Assembly: GCA_028283825.1 (NCBI GenBank)
Contig: JAPWJW010000005.1
Span: 124,001 to 188,000 of the forward strand
Source of the DNA: Azospirillaceae bacterium
GTDB taxonomy: Bacteria > Pseudomonadota > Alphaproteobacteria > Azospirillales > Azospirillaceae
Length of the DNA: 64,000 nucleotides
Direction of reading: 5' to 3'
The position numbers were made by a program, and so were the translations under genes. This document shows, piece by piece, positions 16,101-24,300 of the stretch; the stretch's first letter is position 1; each line of letters starts with the position of its first letter. Under the pieces are notes generated by a model that was not told the DNA's origin, searched no databases, and saw only the letters and a program-made list of their open reading frames with translations.

Positions 16101-17121
16101 GCAGGCCTTCCCGGTCATGGGCATCGTCCACGACCAGCAACTTCGGGCCCGTACCGAGCGCCTCGAGCGACTTGTGATCTGGATCGCTTACCGACGATAG
16201 AAAGCGCACAAGGGTGGCCGGGTGGTCAGCGGCATAGCGCTCGACGCCTGTCTTGATCAGCCGAGACTTCCCCATGCCACCAGGCCCCGAGACGACGACG
16301 ACGGGTTGATCGCCATCAAGCGCGGCATTGAGTGTCGCGAGATCAGTCTCGCGGCCGACCAATTCCCAGTCGTGCGTGAAGGCTCCTGCATTTTTTGTGA
16401 ACGGCGCGAAGAACCGATCGATCTTGACCCAGGGACCGGGATTATCTCGGCCGAGCAGGGTCAGCCTTTGCCCACGAAAGAAGCTGTCGATCAAATTGTC
16501 TTGGAGTTCGCCGGGCAGCTGACGAACCTTGCGCGAGATGTCGTCCTGATCCCAGACTTCCCATCCTGCCTCCTCGAGGGCCCCGGCTGTCGCCGGGCTG
16601 ATGACACGGCTGAGTGCAAGAATGGAGCGATCGACGGGGCGATCGACCGCCGCGATCACACGACGAGCTTCCGCCGGCCCGAGGCGCTCGACTTGCTTAC
16701 ATTGTATGCCGGTAGTCTCACCGTCGCCGGTCGTTATTACGTCCCAGCCGCTCTGGTCATGGCCACGTCCGCCTTGTACGCGTGTATTGCGGGTCGGGTA
16801 GAGATAGCTCACCAGATCGCCAACAAAGCGTTCGAACATCTCAGGGGCAAGCGTGTTCAGCGGCAAATGAGGCGCGATAGTCAGAGCTGGCAAGGCATCG
16901 GCCTGCCCTAACCGAACAAGCAAAGCTTCCTCAAGCTTGAGGGCTCCGGCCAGGGGGCCCATCTGGTCAATGGACGGGCGATGTGTTCCGTTTTCCCAGC
17001 GACTGACGGACTGCTGCTTGATCCCCAGCACTCGCGCCAAGGCGGCTTGGGTCATGCCCGCAGCAATACGGCCGTCGGTTATGGTCTTCGCAAGCTGTGC
17101 GTATTTTTGAGCCTCAACCAT
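13111..17121 (-). CDS. XRE / Mrr nuclease / STAND NTPase / helical-repeat protein (Avs-like)
   Basis: 1336 residues from the ATG at 17121; ATGs at 17130 and 17175 are alternatives, but the predicted promoter starts transcription close to 17121. Residues 5-70 are an XRE domain (GMTQAALARVLGIKQQSVSR). Residues 88-200 are an Mrr-type nuclease: GWDVI with Asp127, then IQCK with Lys142, the Q-x-K form usual for Mrr. Residues 252-460 are a STAND NTPase: Walker A SGPGGMGKS (278-286) and Walker B KLLVVDDAH (327-335). The remaining 850 residues are helical, HEAT/ARM-like, suited to recognising a foreign protein. Antiviral STAND proteins (Avs) with Mrr effectors are established phage sensors; the extra XRE domain at the front is unusual and suggests self-repression or DNA targeting. 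It leads an operon of three overlapping genes. Confidence 0.88.
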   Translation of the reverse strand: MVEAQKYAQLAKTITDGRIAAGMTQAALARVLGIKQQSVSRWENGTHRPSIDQMGPLAGALKLEEALLVRLGQADALPALTIAPHLPLNTLAPEMFERFVGDLVSYLYPTRNTRVQGGRGHDQSGWDVITTGDGETTGIQCKQVERLGPAEARRVIAAVDRPVDRSILALSRVISPATAGALEEAGWEVWDQDDISRKVRQLPGELQDNLIDSFFRGQRLTLLGRDNPGPWVKIDRFFAPFTKNAGAFTHDWELVGRETDLATLNAALDGDQPVVVVSGPGGMGKSRLIKTGVERYAADHPATLVRFLSSVSDPDHKSLEALGTGPKLLVVDDAHDREGLPLLIDFVTDPANKARLLLATRPYAEQRIRNDLARFAILKPMEISLAVLSKSAMKELVARALKRFGGDEAWVDVVRRIAADNPLVGVMAARVIAEQELSPEMVGSADEMRAVVIQRFTQVLTGKIGSPDDNRLLRDMLGLIALLQPVRIDDREIGQLLESVSIHSAADATQALKLLIDGGVLYRRGRYYRLMPDLLGDYLIDDICVQQDGRLSLFAERVINSVNDRLLAQVMVNLGRLDWRRNDGDPTDSRLLDAAWARLHDIDHDWDPRIEAARAAAIYQPAQALRFVSDRLRKGKGLRDAAQILSNIAYTERYRVEALQLLWGIGRNDKRETGANPNHPIRALAELCEFGEHKPRQFNEEIAAFAFELMDDDRAWESAHTPFEIVAPLLKGTIDKSQARARGITLSSAFVIYEYARPLRADIINRIIALLEHTNPRIAGNAGRYLHNTLLMPYGFGGMSPPEELRNQYQQEFVATIDRVATLIEHKRLSTTTMLAVADSVDWHAQYGGGPPGEAAERLLRLLPGSLEFRLRAALVDQARFAFHGQTNHEAEEDDVEKWLPALTSELRAEWREPEHLLDQIENALTDLAQAGIGDGSAYMLVNTLVQGDLPLARALLRRASADPRSALRNFVRASMAEMLNRESGEGRTQLEGFLLRDTDMAARVVDALGSLKRQLAAPDLVLLRRAISSTDVTISHSALTALRWMTDLPDRQAVDLALLAPFELTHELLNDVASLLLDRHRKLVTLLDTDDVENLLARMRNIKNFEGYWVEALLGEFAEHFPELFADFLFERTDRALGDSEGAVELLGYRFYEGKLGFHKSAEAARVLDRTWTWLRRHDNDDGYHVYRAAELVARMFNIDDDIVVEFLDAKLDAAGAIELKWIAKLVRHTHHLFPFKQQRFVERYLDRCAVVDIDMLQRGTDALATAAVSGMKSGTHGEPMPRDLQARDDARKVLRSMPRLAPAYALYEVILKNAERDIAQSIREGQILDAEEEE

Positions 17122-17128
17122 GGCACAC

Positions 17129-17157
17129 ATTTTAGCTGTGCGGTGGGAAAGGCGCAA
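17129..17157 (-). promoter_or_regulatory. Predicted promoter of the STAND operon, possibly leaderless
   Basis: On the minus strand TTGCGC (17157-17152) and TAAAAT (17134-17129) are separated by 17 bp. Transcription would begin about seven bases after the -10, which is at the ATG of 17121, giving an mRNA with almost no leader. There is no ribosome binding site before any of the candidate starts, which agrees with leaderless translation. The XRE domain of the product may bind near here. Confidence 0.5.
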
Positions 17158-17376
17158 CACCTCCAAGGTGTGCACTCCGGAGGCTGGCTCCTTCTGGCCG
17201 CGCGGAACCTGCCCTCCAGCGTCCCTCCAGTGTTACCGCTCGCTGATGCCCGCGATCATTTTCTCACGTCACCGTGATCATATTGACGCCAGATCAAGTG
17301 CGTTGAACTGAAGCCATTGCGGGGTTGCGGTCGCATCGGGCGGGCGTCGGTGGGGAGACGAGTTCGATGGCCGCCC

Positions 17377-17807
17377 ATGGACGGAGAACGCAGGTAATGG
17401 ACGGCATGGCCGGCGGTGCCCCGAGACGGTAGATGTATCTTCCCATCAGACGTTCTGCTGTAATATCGCGCGATCGGACAAACGCCCTCGAATGCCTACC
17501 CTCAGTTGCATTTTCGGGGGTTGATCTGGATCAGGCCAATCGGCGCATTTCCTCGCTCTGAAATCTTCCGCCCCCCGTAACAGGGAAATTGGTCGCGAGC
17601 AAATCGGCATTGGAGCGGAGATTTTAATACAACTCTTACAAGAAAATCTCGAGTTTCACATGAGGTGTAAACAAGCCTTGAACCTCCGTTCAAGGCCCGA
17701 GATGCTCCCCGCTGGAGCACCATGCAGTTGGGTGACCAAGCCCAGGACAAGTTTAAAAGCGACCTCCATCGTTTATGAGTCGCGCTTGTCCGGCTCCTCA
17801 TGCGGCT
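17377..17807 (+). repeat. Long direct repeat, copy 1 (about 430 bp)
   Basis: Homologous along its length to 35774-36193, same orientation. A 32-bp block at 17561-17592 is identical to 35949-35980. A hairpin GCCTTGAAC-4 nt-GTTCAAGGC (17675-17696) is preserved in the other copy with a changed stem. Both copies continue with TTTCACATGAGGT before the hairpin and TTTATGAGTCG after it. There is no convincing gene; the minus-strand peptide CRFARDQFPCYGGRKI is shared by both copies only across the best-conserved block. It may be a non-coding element or structured RNA. Confidence 0.65.
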
Positions 17808-17965
17808 TCATTCGTGTTCGGGAAGCCTGCACTCGGGTTCCAAAGGCCCCATCTGAGGGACAAATGCGGGACAGTGCCACACACCGAGAACCGACGTTCG
17901 CCATCTCCCAGCGACAACAGAATACAGGAAATCCGCCACTTCTTTGATCGTCATGCGGCACGATT

Positions 17966-18014
17966 CCGCCCTCTCACGGCGGTAACAGGGGTTCGAATCC
18001 CCTAGGGGACGCCA
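17966..18014 (+). other. 3' half of tRNA-Glu(CUC): attachment-site copy, not an intact tRNA
   Basis: The anticodon arm CCGCC-CTCTCAC-GGCGG (17966-17982, anticodon CTC), variable bases, T-arm AGGGG-TTCGAAT-CCCCT (17987-18003), acceptor strand AGGGGAC, discriminator G and CCA (18012-18014) are all present and look like bacterial tRNA-Glu. The 5' half (acceptor strand and D-arm) is absent upstream, so no tRNA can form. Such 3' copies mark the end of elements integrated by tyrosine integrases in tRNA genes, and an integrase remnant follows 105 bp downstream. Confidence 0.85.
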
Positions 18015-18119
18015 TCGTTTTGGCATCGTCGCGGATTCTCTAAGCTATTGCCCCGTCGAACTTCGCAGCGTTAAACCGCTGGGAATTTCGTTGGGATTTT
18101 GCTGGGAATTCCGGAGCGC

Positions 18120-18457
18120 ATGACCAAGGGCCCTGAACGTTTTCTACACGAAAATACGCGCGGTTGGTGGCGCTATGAGCGCTCTATTCCGACCGACTTG
18201 AGGGCCGCCTTTGGTGGCCTGGCGAAGTGGCGCAAAAGCCTCGGAACCGACAGCCGCAAAGAAGCGCTGCGGCAGAAGCGCGAGCTTGACGCCCTGACGG
18301 AGCAGCTATTCAGCGACGCGCGCAAAGCGCTGGCCACACAAACCGCCTTCGCAGCACACGGCCCCGTCATCCGCCAAACCCTCAGCGAAATGTTGCCTGA
18401 CCTTGCGATTGGCGACGAGCTAGTCAGCACCCTTGAGGGACTGAAGGTCCTGAAGGC
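18120..18457 (+). pseudogene. Tyrosine integrase, N-terminal fragment cut off by a 92-bp element
   Basis: About 113 codons from the ATG at 18120, with GGAG just upstream. The sequence WWRYERSIPTDLRAAFGG, KWRKSLGTDSRKEALRQKRE and the following helices match the N-terminal core-binding region of phage-type integrases (the DUF6538 kind). A full integrase has about 400-500 residues; here the frame passes into the inverted-end element at 18458 and stops at 18506. The catalytic domain with R-H-R-Y is missing and is not found downstream. The position directly after a tRNA 3' copy is where integrase genes of tRNA-borne islands normally lie. Non-functional. Confidence 0.8.
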
Positions 18458-18549
18458 TGTAAATCGGCATGCAGATCGGTCGCTGATCGGCGCGGTATCC
18501 CTCTGATTTTATTGGAGTCGACGGGGTCATTTGATCTCGCCGATTTACA
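18458..18549. mobile_element. 92-bp element with inverted ends, copy B (truncates the integrase)
   Basis: Begins TGTAAATCGGC; its right end GCCGATTTACA is the reverse complement of that start. Same length as copy A at 9598-9689 and about four fifths identical by hand alignment, with the middle (bases 13-24) least conserved. The compensating change in the ends (TTAA in A, TAAA/TTTA in B) shows that the inverted ends are maintained. Chromosomal-looking sequence starts directly after it. Confidence 0.6.
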
Positions 18550-18586
18550 ATCTGGTTGCGGGGCGGACGTGCCGAGCAGGCACCGC

Positions 18587-19462
18587 TCATGACGTGACGA
18601 CGACTTCGACCTTCATGTCGGCGAAGGCCTCGGTGGGGCCGGAATAGCTGCCGGTCACCGGCATCACCTGGCTGATGTCCCGCGCCACCGCCACGGGGAT
18701 CAGGTTGGCGCCACCGACGGTCTGGTTGGTGGGATCGAAGGTGATCCAGCCCGCCCCGGGCACATAGACCTCCGCCCAGGCGTGCGTCGTCCCCGTTTCT
18801 CGCATAGGCGCGTCTTGGGGGCCTGCGCCCACGCCGTCCGGATCATAATGGTATCCTGAAACGATCCGGGCGCCGAACCCCAGGCTGCGCGCCGCTTCCA
18901 TGAACAGGACGGCGAAGTCGCGGCAGGCGCCCCAACCGCGTTCCAGGGTCGCGACCGGCGACTGGGTCCCTTCCTCCTGGCGTTCCTGATAGGCGATCCA
19001 CCTGGACACGCCCGCGCACAGATCCTTCAGCAGGGCCAGCGTGTCCGTGGGGTTGGACCGGACGAACGCCTGGGCCCATTCCCGCACCCGGCCGACCGGA
19101 TCGGGGTATTGGCGCACGGCCAAGGTGCCGAGGTCCCTCAATTCGCCGTCGGAATAGCGGAACGGATAGCGGATCGCGCTGGCGGCGATGTCGAAAACCG
19201 GCCACGGCGCGGCATTCAATTGCAATTCCGCCACGCTGTCGATCACCAGGGTATCAGTCATGTCCTCGAAGGTCGCCTTGGCGACGGCATTGCCGAAGAC
19301 ATCCTGCGTCCAGCCCAGGGTCGCCGTTGGCGTGACGGTGATCATGTTGCTGATGAGGCGCAGGTCACGGCCCTCACGGGGGCGCAACATCAGGTGGTGC
19401 GGCCCCAGGCTGACCGGTTGGTGATAGCGGTAGCTGGTTCGGTGATAGACCTTCAGCGGCAT
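18587..19462 (-). CDS. Transglutaminase-like cysteine peptidase family protein
   Basis: 291 residues from the ATG at 19462, with GGAAGG eight bases upstream; the frame extends to 19567 without a better start. Residues 1-90 are the N-terminal beta domain found with bacterial transglutaminase cores (YHRTSYRYHQPVSLGPHHLM). The core carries the triad: Cys in GWGACRDFA, His in THAWAEVYV, Asp in ITFDPTN. No signal peptide is seen, so it should be cytoplasmic. Likely activity is thiol peptidase or amidase rather than protein cross-linking; the substrate is unknown. It follows the fatty acid desaturase gene by 70 bp on the same strand and may share its transcript. Confidence 0.88.
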   Translation of the reverse strand: MPLKVYHRTSYRYHQPVSLGPHHLMLRPREGRDLRLISNMITVTPTATLGWTQDVFGNAVAKATFEDMTDTLVIDSVAELQLNAAPWPVFDIAASAIRYPFRYSDGELRDLGTLAVRQYPDPVGRVREWAQAFVRSNPTDTLALLKDLCAGVSRWIAYQERQEEGTQSPVATLERGWGACRDFAVLFMEAARSLGFGARIVSGYHYDPDGVGAGPQDAPMRETGTTHAWAEVYVPGAGWITFDPTNQTVGGANLIPVAVARDISQVMPVTGSYSGPTEAFADMKVEVVVTS

Positions 19463-19532
19463 GTCCGGGACCTTCCGGTGAATGGGGGAAGTCGCGTACC
19501 GTCGGGGTGCGGGCGCGGCCAGTCCGGTCCGC

Positions 19533-20618
19533 TCATCCCTTCCGCCCGGCACGGGCGACGGTCGCAATCACCGCTTCCTTGGGGAAGGGGACCATGTGCC
19601 CCGTCCCCTCATCCCACAGGGCGGCCCGCCAGGCCCGCAGGCCCGCCCGAGGCGTGATGACATGAGCCCGTTGGAATGCCGGAATGGCGCGATGGCATGC
19701 CTCCAGACGGTAGTTGGGAATGCGGGGATTCAAATGGTGGACATGGTGGAAGCCGATGTTGCCGGTGAACCATTGGAAAACGCGCGGCAGTTTCAGATGG
19801 GAACTGCCCTCCAGGGCGGCCGACACGGGATGCCAGGTCTCTTGGCGCGCCCACAACGCCTGTTCGAAGCGATGCTGGACGGAAAACAGCCAGACGCCCA
19901 CCATCCCGGCGACGATGATGATCGGCCCCTGGACCAGCGCCACGGTGGCGAAGCCCAACAGCCACCCTAGCCCGCCATAAACCGCCAGCAGGGCCACGTT
20001 GGTCAGATGCAGGGCCCGCCGCTCCTTGAGCCAGTCGGCGGGCGTGTCGAAGGGCAGGCGATACAGCAGCAGGAAGACAAGCGGTGGCACGAGGCACCAC
20101 GCGACCAACGGATGCTGGATCACCCGTTGCATCCGCCGCCGCATCGGCGACAGGCGGCGGTACTCAGCCACCGTCAGGCAGCCGGAGTAGATGTCGCTGC
20201 CTGAGAAACGGCGGTCCAGGTTGTTCCAATGGCTGTGATGGCCGGCGTGCTGCCGGCGCCACATCAAATAAGGGGTCAGCGTGATCAGGCTGCAAAAGAC
20301 GCCGACCAGGGTGTTGGCCCATCGCGCCCGAAAGAAGGAGCCGTGGCCGCAATCGTGCTGGATGATGAAGATGCGCACGAAAAACCCGGCCGCCGGCAGC
20401 GCCAATCCCAAAGTCAGCAAGGGGGAGACGGCGACGCTGAGGTACATCAGGACGCACAGCGTCAGGAAGGGCGGGATGGTCGTCACCAGCTGCCACAGGC
20501 TGCGCCGGGGATCGACTTCCTCATAGGCCCGCGTCTCCCGGCGAAGGGCGGCGCCTGCGTCTCCGGGCGGCGATGGCGGGTGGTGCGGCGGGCCGGCCCC
20601 AACCTTGTTCACGCTCAA
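19533..20618 (-). CDS. Membrane fatty acid desaturase
   Basis: 361 residues. Three histidine boxes are in place: HDCGH after the first membrane pair, HAGHH about 35 residues later, and HHVHH near the C-terminus. These bind the di-iron centre of integral membrane acyl desaturases. Four to five hydrophobic segments (FLTLCVLMYLSVAVSPLLTL and three others) fit the usual topology. The box pattern resembles acyl-lipid delta-12-type bacterial desaturases, which act on membrane lipids; the exact position specificity cannot be read from sequence. The start is TTG at 20618, since no ATG is available, with a GGGA stretch some ten bases upstream; GTG at 20612 is another option. The transglutaminase gene is downstream. 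Confidence 0.88.
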   Translation of the reverse strand: MSVNKVGAGPPHHPPSPPGDAGAALRRETRAYEEVDPRRSLWQLVTTIPPFLTLCVLMYLSVAVSPLLTLGLALPAAGFFVRIFIIQHDCGHGSFFRARWANTLVGVFCSLITLTPYLMWRRQHAGHHSHWNNLDRRFSGSDIYSGCLTVAEYRRLSPMRRRMQRVIQHPLVAWCLVPPLVFLLLYRLPFDTPADWLKERRALHLTNVALLAVYGGLGWLLGFATVALVQGPIIIVAGMVGVWLFSVQHRFEQALWARQETWHPVSAALEGSSHLKLPRVFQWFTGNIGFHHVHHLNPRIPNYRLEACHRAIPAFQRAHVITPRAGLRAWRAALWDEGTGHMVPFPKEAVIATVARAGRKG

Positions 20619-21361
20619 TGCATCATTTCCCGATTGCGTATCATTTTGCCGATGTGGTTTTCCGCTGGCAGATGACGGTGGGAGGGGCGCTCAAGGCAGG
20701 TGGGGGGCTTACGGCCACGCCCACGTCAGCGGTTCAACCGCGCACAGGGGATCTTTGGTGCACCGCGTCCTTCGCCCCGAGCGGGGACTTTGAACCAGAC
20801 GCGCCAGGATAGAGAGCGGCCCCCGCCGCCGGTAGGATCGGAAAATACCTAGGCACGGCCCTCCGGTCCGGATTGTGGCGAGTTGAGGGGGATGGTTCAG
20901 CCTTTGCCGTCCTGGCCCAGGAACTACTGGATCGGTGTAATTCCAACGCCCATCCGTATTTTCCGAGGCTGGCTCTATTCTCCTGTCGCTCAGTATACTT
21001 AGAATATCTCAATAATCCCAACCCAGCTTCCTCTGATCGACTGTTAGGCCGGCCGAGGCGCACGGCCTTCGCGGGGGCAGGCCCTTTCGTCGGGGGTGGA
21101 CAAACACCTGTCCGGCCCATCTCCCATCTCCGGCGGTCTTCGGATTGGTGGGGCGTGAAGCGGCGGGCCACGCGGCAACGGCGGATGGCCGGACAGCCGC
21201 AGAAATGCTGGCCGATATCCTTAGCTGGGCTTCGAACCGCTGCTTCCCCCTGGTCGTTGTCCGCCTGCCATCACTAATGGGGCGGCCTGCCGGCGTTTCG
21301 GACGGCAATACGCACAAGAGGCACTGTGAGGCCGGCGCTTAAGACCGGCGATATCGGATGC
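20619..21361. other. Intergenic stretch between divergent chromosomal genes
   Basis: About 740 bp without a supported gene. Open frames on both strands are low-complexity, Arg/Pro-rich shadows. It must hold the promoters of the desaturase (leftward) and the glucan synthase (rightward); I could not pick out convincing -35/-10 pairs. Confidence 0.5.
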
Positions 21362-24300
21362 ATGCCCCACGGGTCCAACAGGAGATCAAGCAGTTTGGCA
21401 TCATCATCCATTGCCCTCCACCTGAGCACCTTCACTGATCGCATCCGCCGACCCCGCTGGCTGTTCGATGGCACCGGTCGGAAGGGGGATTGGGACGACC
21501 ACTCCCCCATCCGCGCCGAACTGTTCAGCATCGACCGGCTGGAGGAACATGCGCGCAGCCTGGCCCTGGCCCAGCCGGTGACGCCCCGTCCCACGGCCGG
21601 GCGGCCGCTGGCGACGCGGTTGGCGGACAATGCCGCCCTGCTGCTGCGGGCCCACGGCCTGCTTGTGAAAGCCGCGGGGGCGGGGGATGCGATCACGCCG
21701 GCTGCCGAATGGCTGATCGACAACTATCACCTGGTGGAACGGCAGATCCACGAGGTCATCACGGACCTGCCGCCCCAATATTACCGGCAATTGCCCAAGC
21801 TGTCGGACGGTCCATTCCCGGGGTATCCGCGCATCCTGGGTCTGGCCTGGGCTTTCGTTGCCCACACGGACAGCCGTTTCGAACCGAATATGCTGTGCCG
21901 TTACGTGCGCGCCTATCAAGAGGTCCAGGCGCTGACCATCGGTGAATTGTGGGCGTTGCCCATCACCCTGCGCATCGTGCTGATCGAGAACCTGCGGCGG
22001 CTGGCGGAGGCCACCATCCGCAACCGGGCCGAACGGCAAACGGCCGACCTGCTGGCTGATCGCCTGCTGGGTGCCAGCGAGCGCCAGGCGGAACCGGTGG
22101 CGGCCGTGCTGGCGCCTTATGAGAAGGGGATATTGCCCCACGCCTTGGCGGTTCAGCTGATTTACCGCCTGCGCGATCAGGACCCCCGCGTCACCCCGGC
22201 GCTGACGTGGCTGGATCAGCGGCTGGCGACACAGGCAACCACGGCTGACGCTGTCGTGCATGACGAGCATCAGCGCCAGGGGGCCGCCAGCGTCACCGTA
22301 CGCAACATCGTCACCAGCATGCGGCTGATATCCGACGTCGATTGGATGCAACTGGTGGAGCGGATCAGCCTGGTGGATGATATCCTGGAGGCGGGCAGCG
22401 CCTTCGGCGAGATGGATTTCCCCACCCGCAATCTGTATCGCAGCGCCATTGAGGCGCTGGCGCGAGGATCGGGGCACAGCGAGACCGACATCGCGCGCCG
22501 CGCCGTTTCAGCCGGTTCGTGGGGGCAGGGGACTGGCCGGGACGATCCCGGATATTACCTGATCGCCGGTGGGCGAAAGTCTTTTGAAGCGGAAATCGGC
22601 TATCGGCCGCCCCTGCGCGCCTGGCCGGGCCGCCTGAACCGCCGGCTTGGCATCGGGGGATATGGCGGTGCGATCATGCTGGCGACGTCCATCCTGCTGG
22701 CCATGCCGGTGCTGGGCTCGATCGCCATCGGGCTGAACGGCGGGGTGCTGGCGCTGTTGGCGGCATTCGGACTGATCCCCACCATCGATGTGGCGGTGGC
22801 CCTGGTGAACCGCGCCGCCCTGGCGAGCTTCGGCGCGACTTTGCTGCCGGCGCTGGCGCTTCGCCAGGGTGTTCCTGCCACCCTGCGCACGCTGGTCGTC
22901 GTTCCCTGCCTGCTGACCACCCCCCAGGCGATCACGGACTTGCTGGAGCAGTTGGAGGTCCACTACCTCGCCAGCCCGGAAGGCGACCTCTATTTCGCCC
23001 TGCTGACCGACTGGACGGATGCCGGCAGCGAACAGGTCGCGGACGACCAGGCGCTTCTGGCCATCGCCGCCGAGGGCATCGCCCATCTCAACCGCCGTCA
23101 CGGTTTCCCCGCGTCCCGGCAGGGGGAGCGTTTCCTGCTGCTGCACCGCCGTCGTGTCTGGAACAAGGGGGAGGGGCGATGGCTGGGGTGGGAGCGCAAG
23201 CGGGGAAAGCTGCATGAGCTTAATCGCCTGCTGCGGGGCGACACAGATACGACGTTCATCGCGGTCGCCGGGACCATTCCCGCTGGGCCGCCTGCCGTGC
23301 CCCCGGATGTCCGCTACGTCGTCACCCTGGATGCGGATACCCGGCTTCCCCGCGACGCGGTGCGCCGCCTGATCGGCAAGATGGCGCATCCCTTGAACCA
23401 TCCGCGGTTCGATGCGGCCGCCGGCCGGGTGGTCGAAGGCCATGCGGTGATGCAGCCGCGGGTGACGCCCTCCCTGCCCATTGGGCATGAGGGCTCGCTG
23501 TTCCAGCGGACCCATTCCGCCGTCGGTGGCATCGATCCCTATGCCGGTGCCGTGTCCGACGTCTATCAGGACCTGTTCGGCGAAGGATCGTACGCGGGCA
23601 AGGGCATTTACGATGTCGATGCCTTCGAGGCGGCGTTGGCCGGCCGGGTGCCGGACTCCACCCTGCTCAGCCATGATCTGCTTGAAGGTGTGTACGCGCG
23701 TGCCGGCCTCGTCTCCGATATCGAGGTGGTCGAGGAATTCCCGGCCCGTTACGACGTGGCCGCCGTGCGGGACCATCGTTGGGCGCGGGGCGATTGGCAA
23801 TTGCTGCCCTGGATCCTGGGCCTTTCGTCCGGCGGTGCCGGCCCAGGCGGCATCCCGCCCCTGGGCCGCTGGAAGATGATCGACAACCTGCGGCGGACAT
23901 TGTCGGCGCCCTTCGCCGTTCTGACCCTTTTGAGCGCCTGGGCATTGCCGTTTGCCGATGCGCTGCTGTGGACCATCTTCGTGGTGGTGACCCTGCTTAT
24001 GCCCGCCTTTATCCCGCTCATGGGCGTGATCGTGCCGCGCCGGGCCGAAATCATGCTGGGCAGCCATCTGCGGGCGCTGACGGGGGATGTGCGGCTGGCC
24101 GCCACCCTTTCCGCACTGCGGGTCACCTTCCTGGCGCACCGTGCCTGGCTGATGACCGACGCCATCGGGCGAACCTTGGTCCGGTTGACGGTGACCCGCC
24201 GGCATTTGCTGGAATGGGTCACGGCGGCGCAGGCCACCGTCGGTCCGCGCCTGGGCCTGCCGGCGCTCTACCACCGCATGATGGCGGGGCCGGTCGCTGC

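Noticed and set aside
17966-18014. Intact tRNA-Glu gene
   Set aside because: The acceptor 5' strand and D-arm are missing upstream; only the 3' half is present.
17808-18026. Minus-strand frame with GDSNPCYRRERA
   Set aside because: This peptide is a translation of the tRNA T-arm and anticodon arm in reverse and turns up wherever tRNA ends are translated; not a gene.
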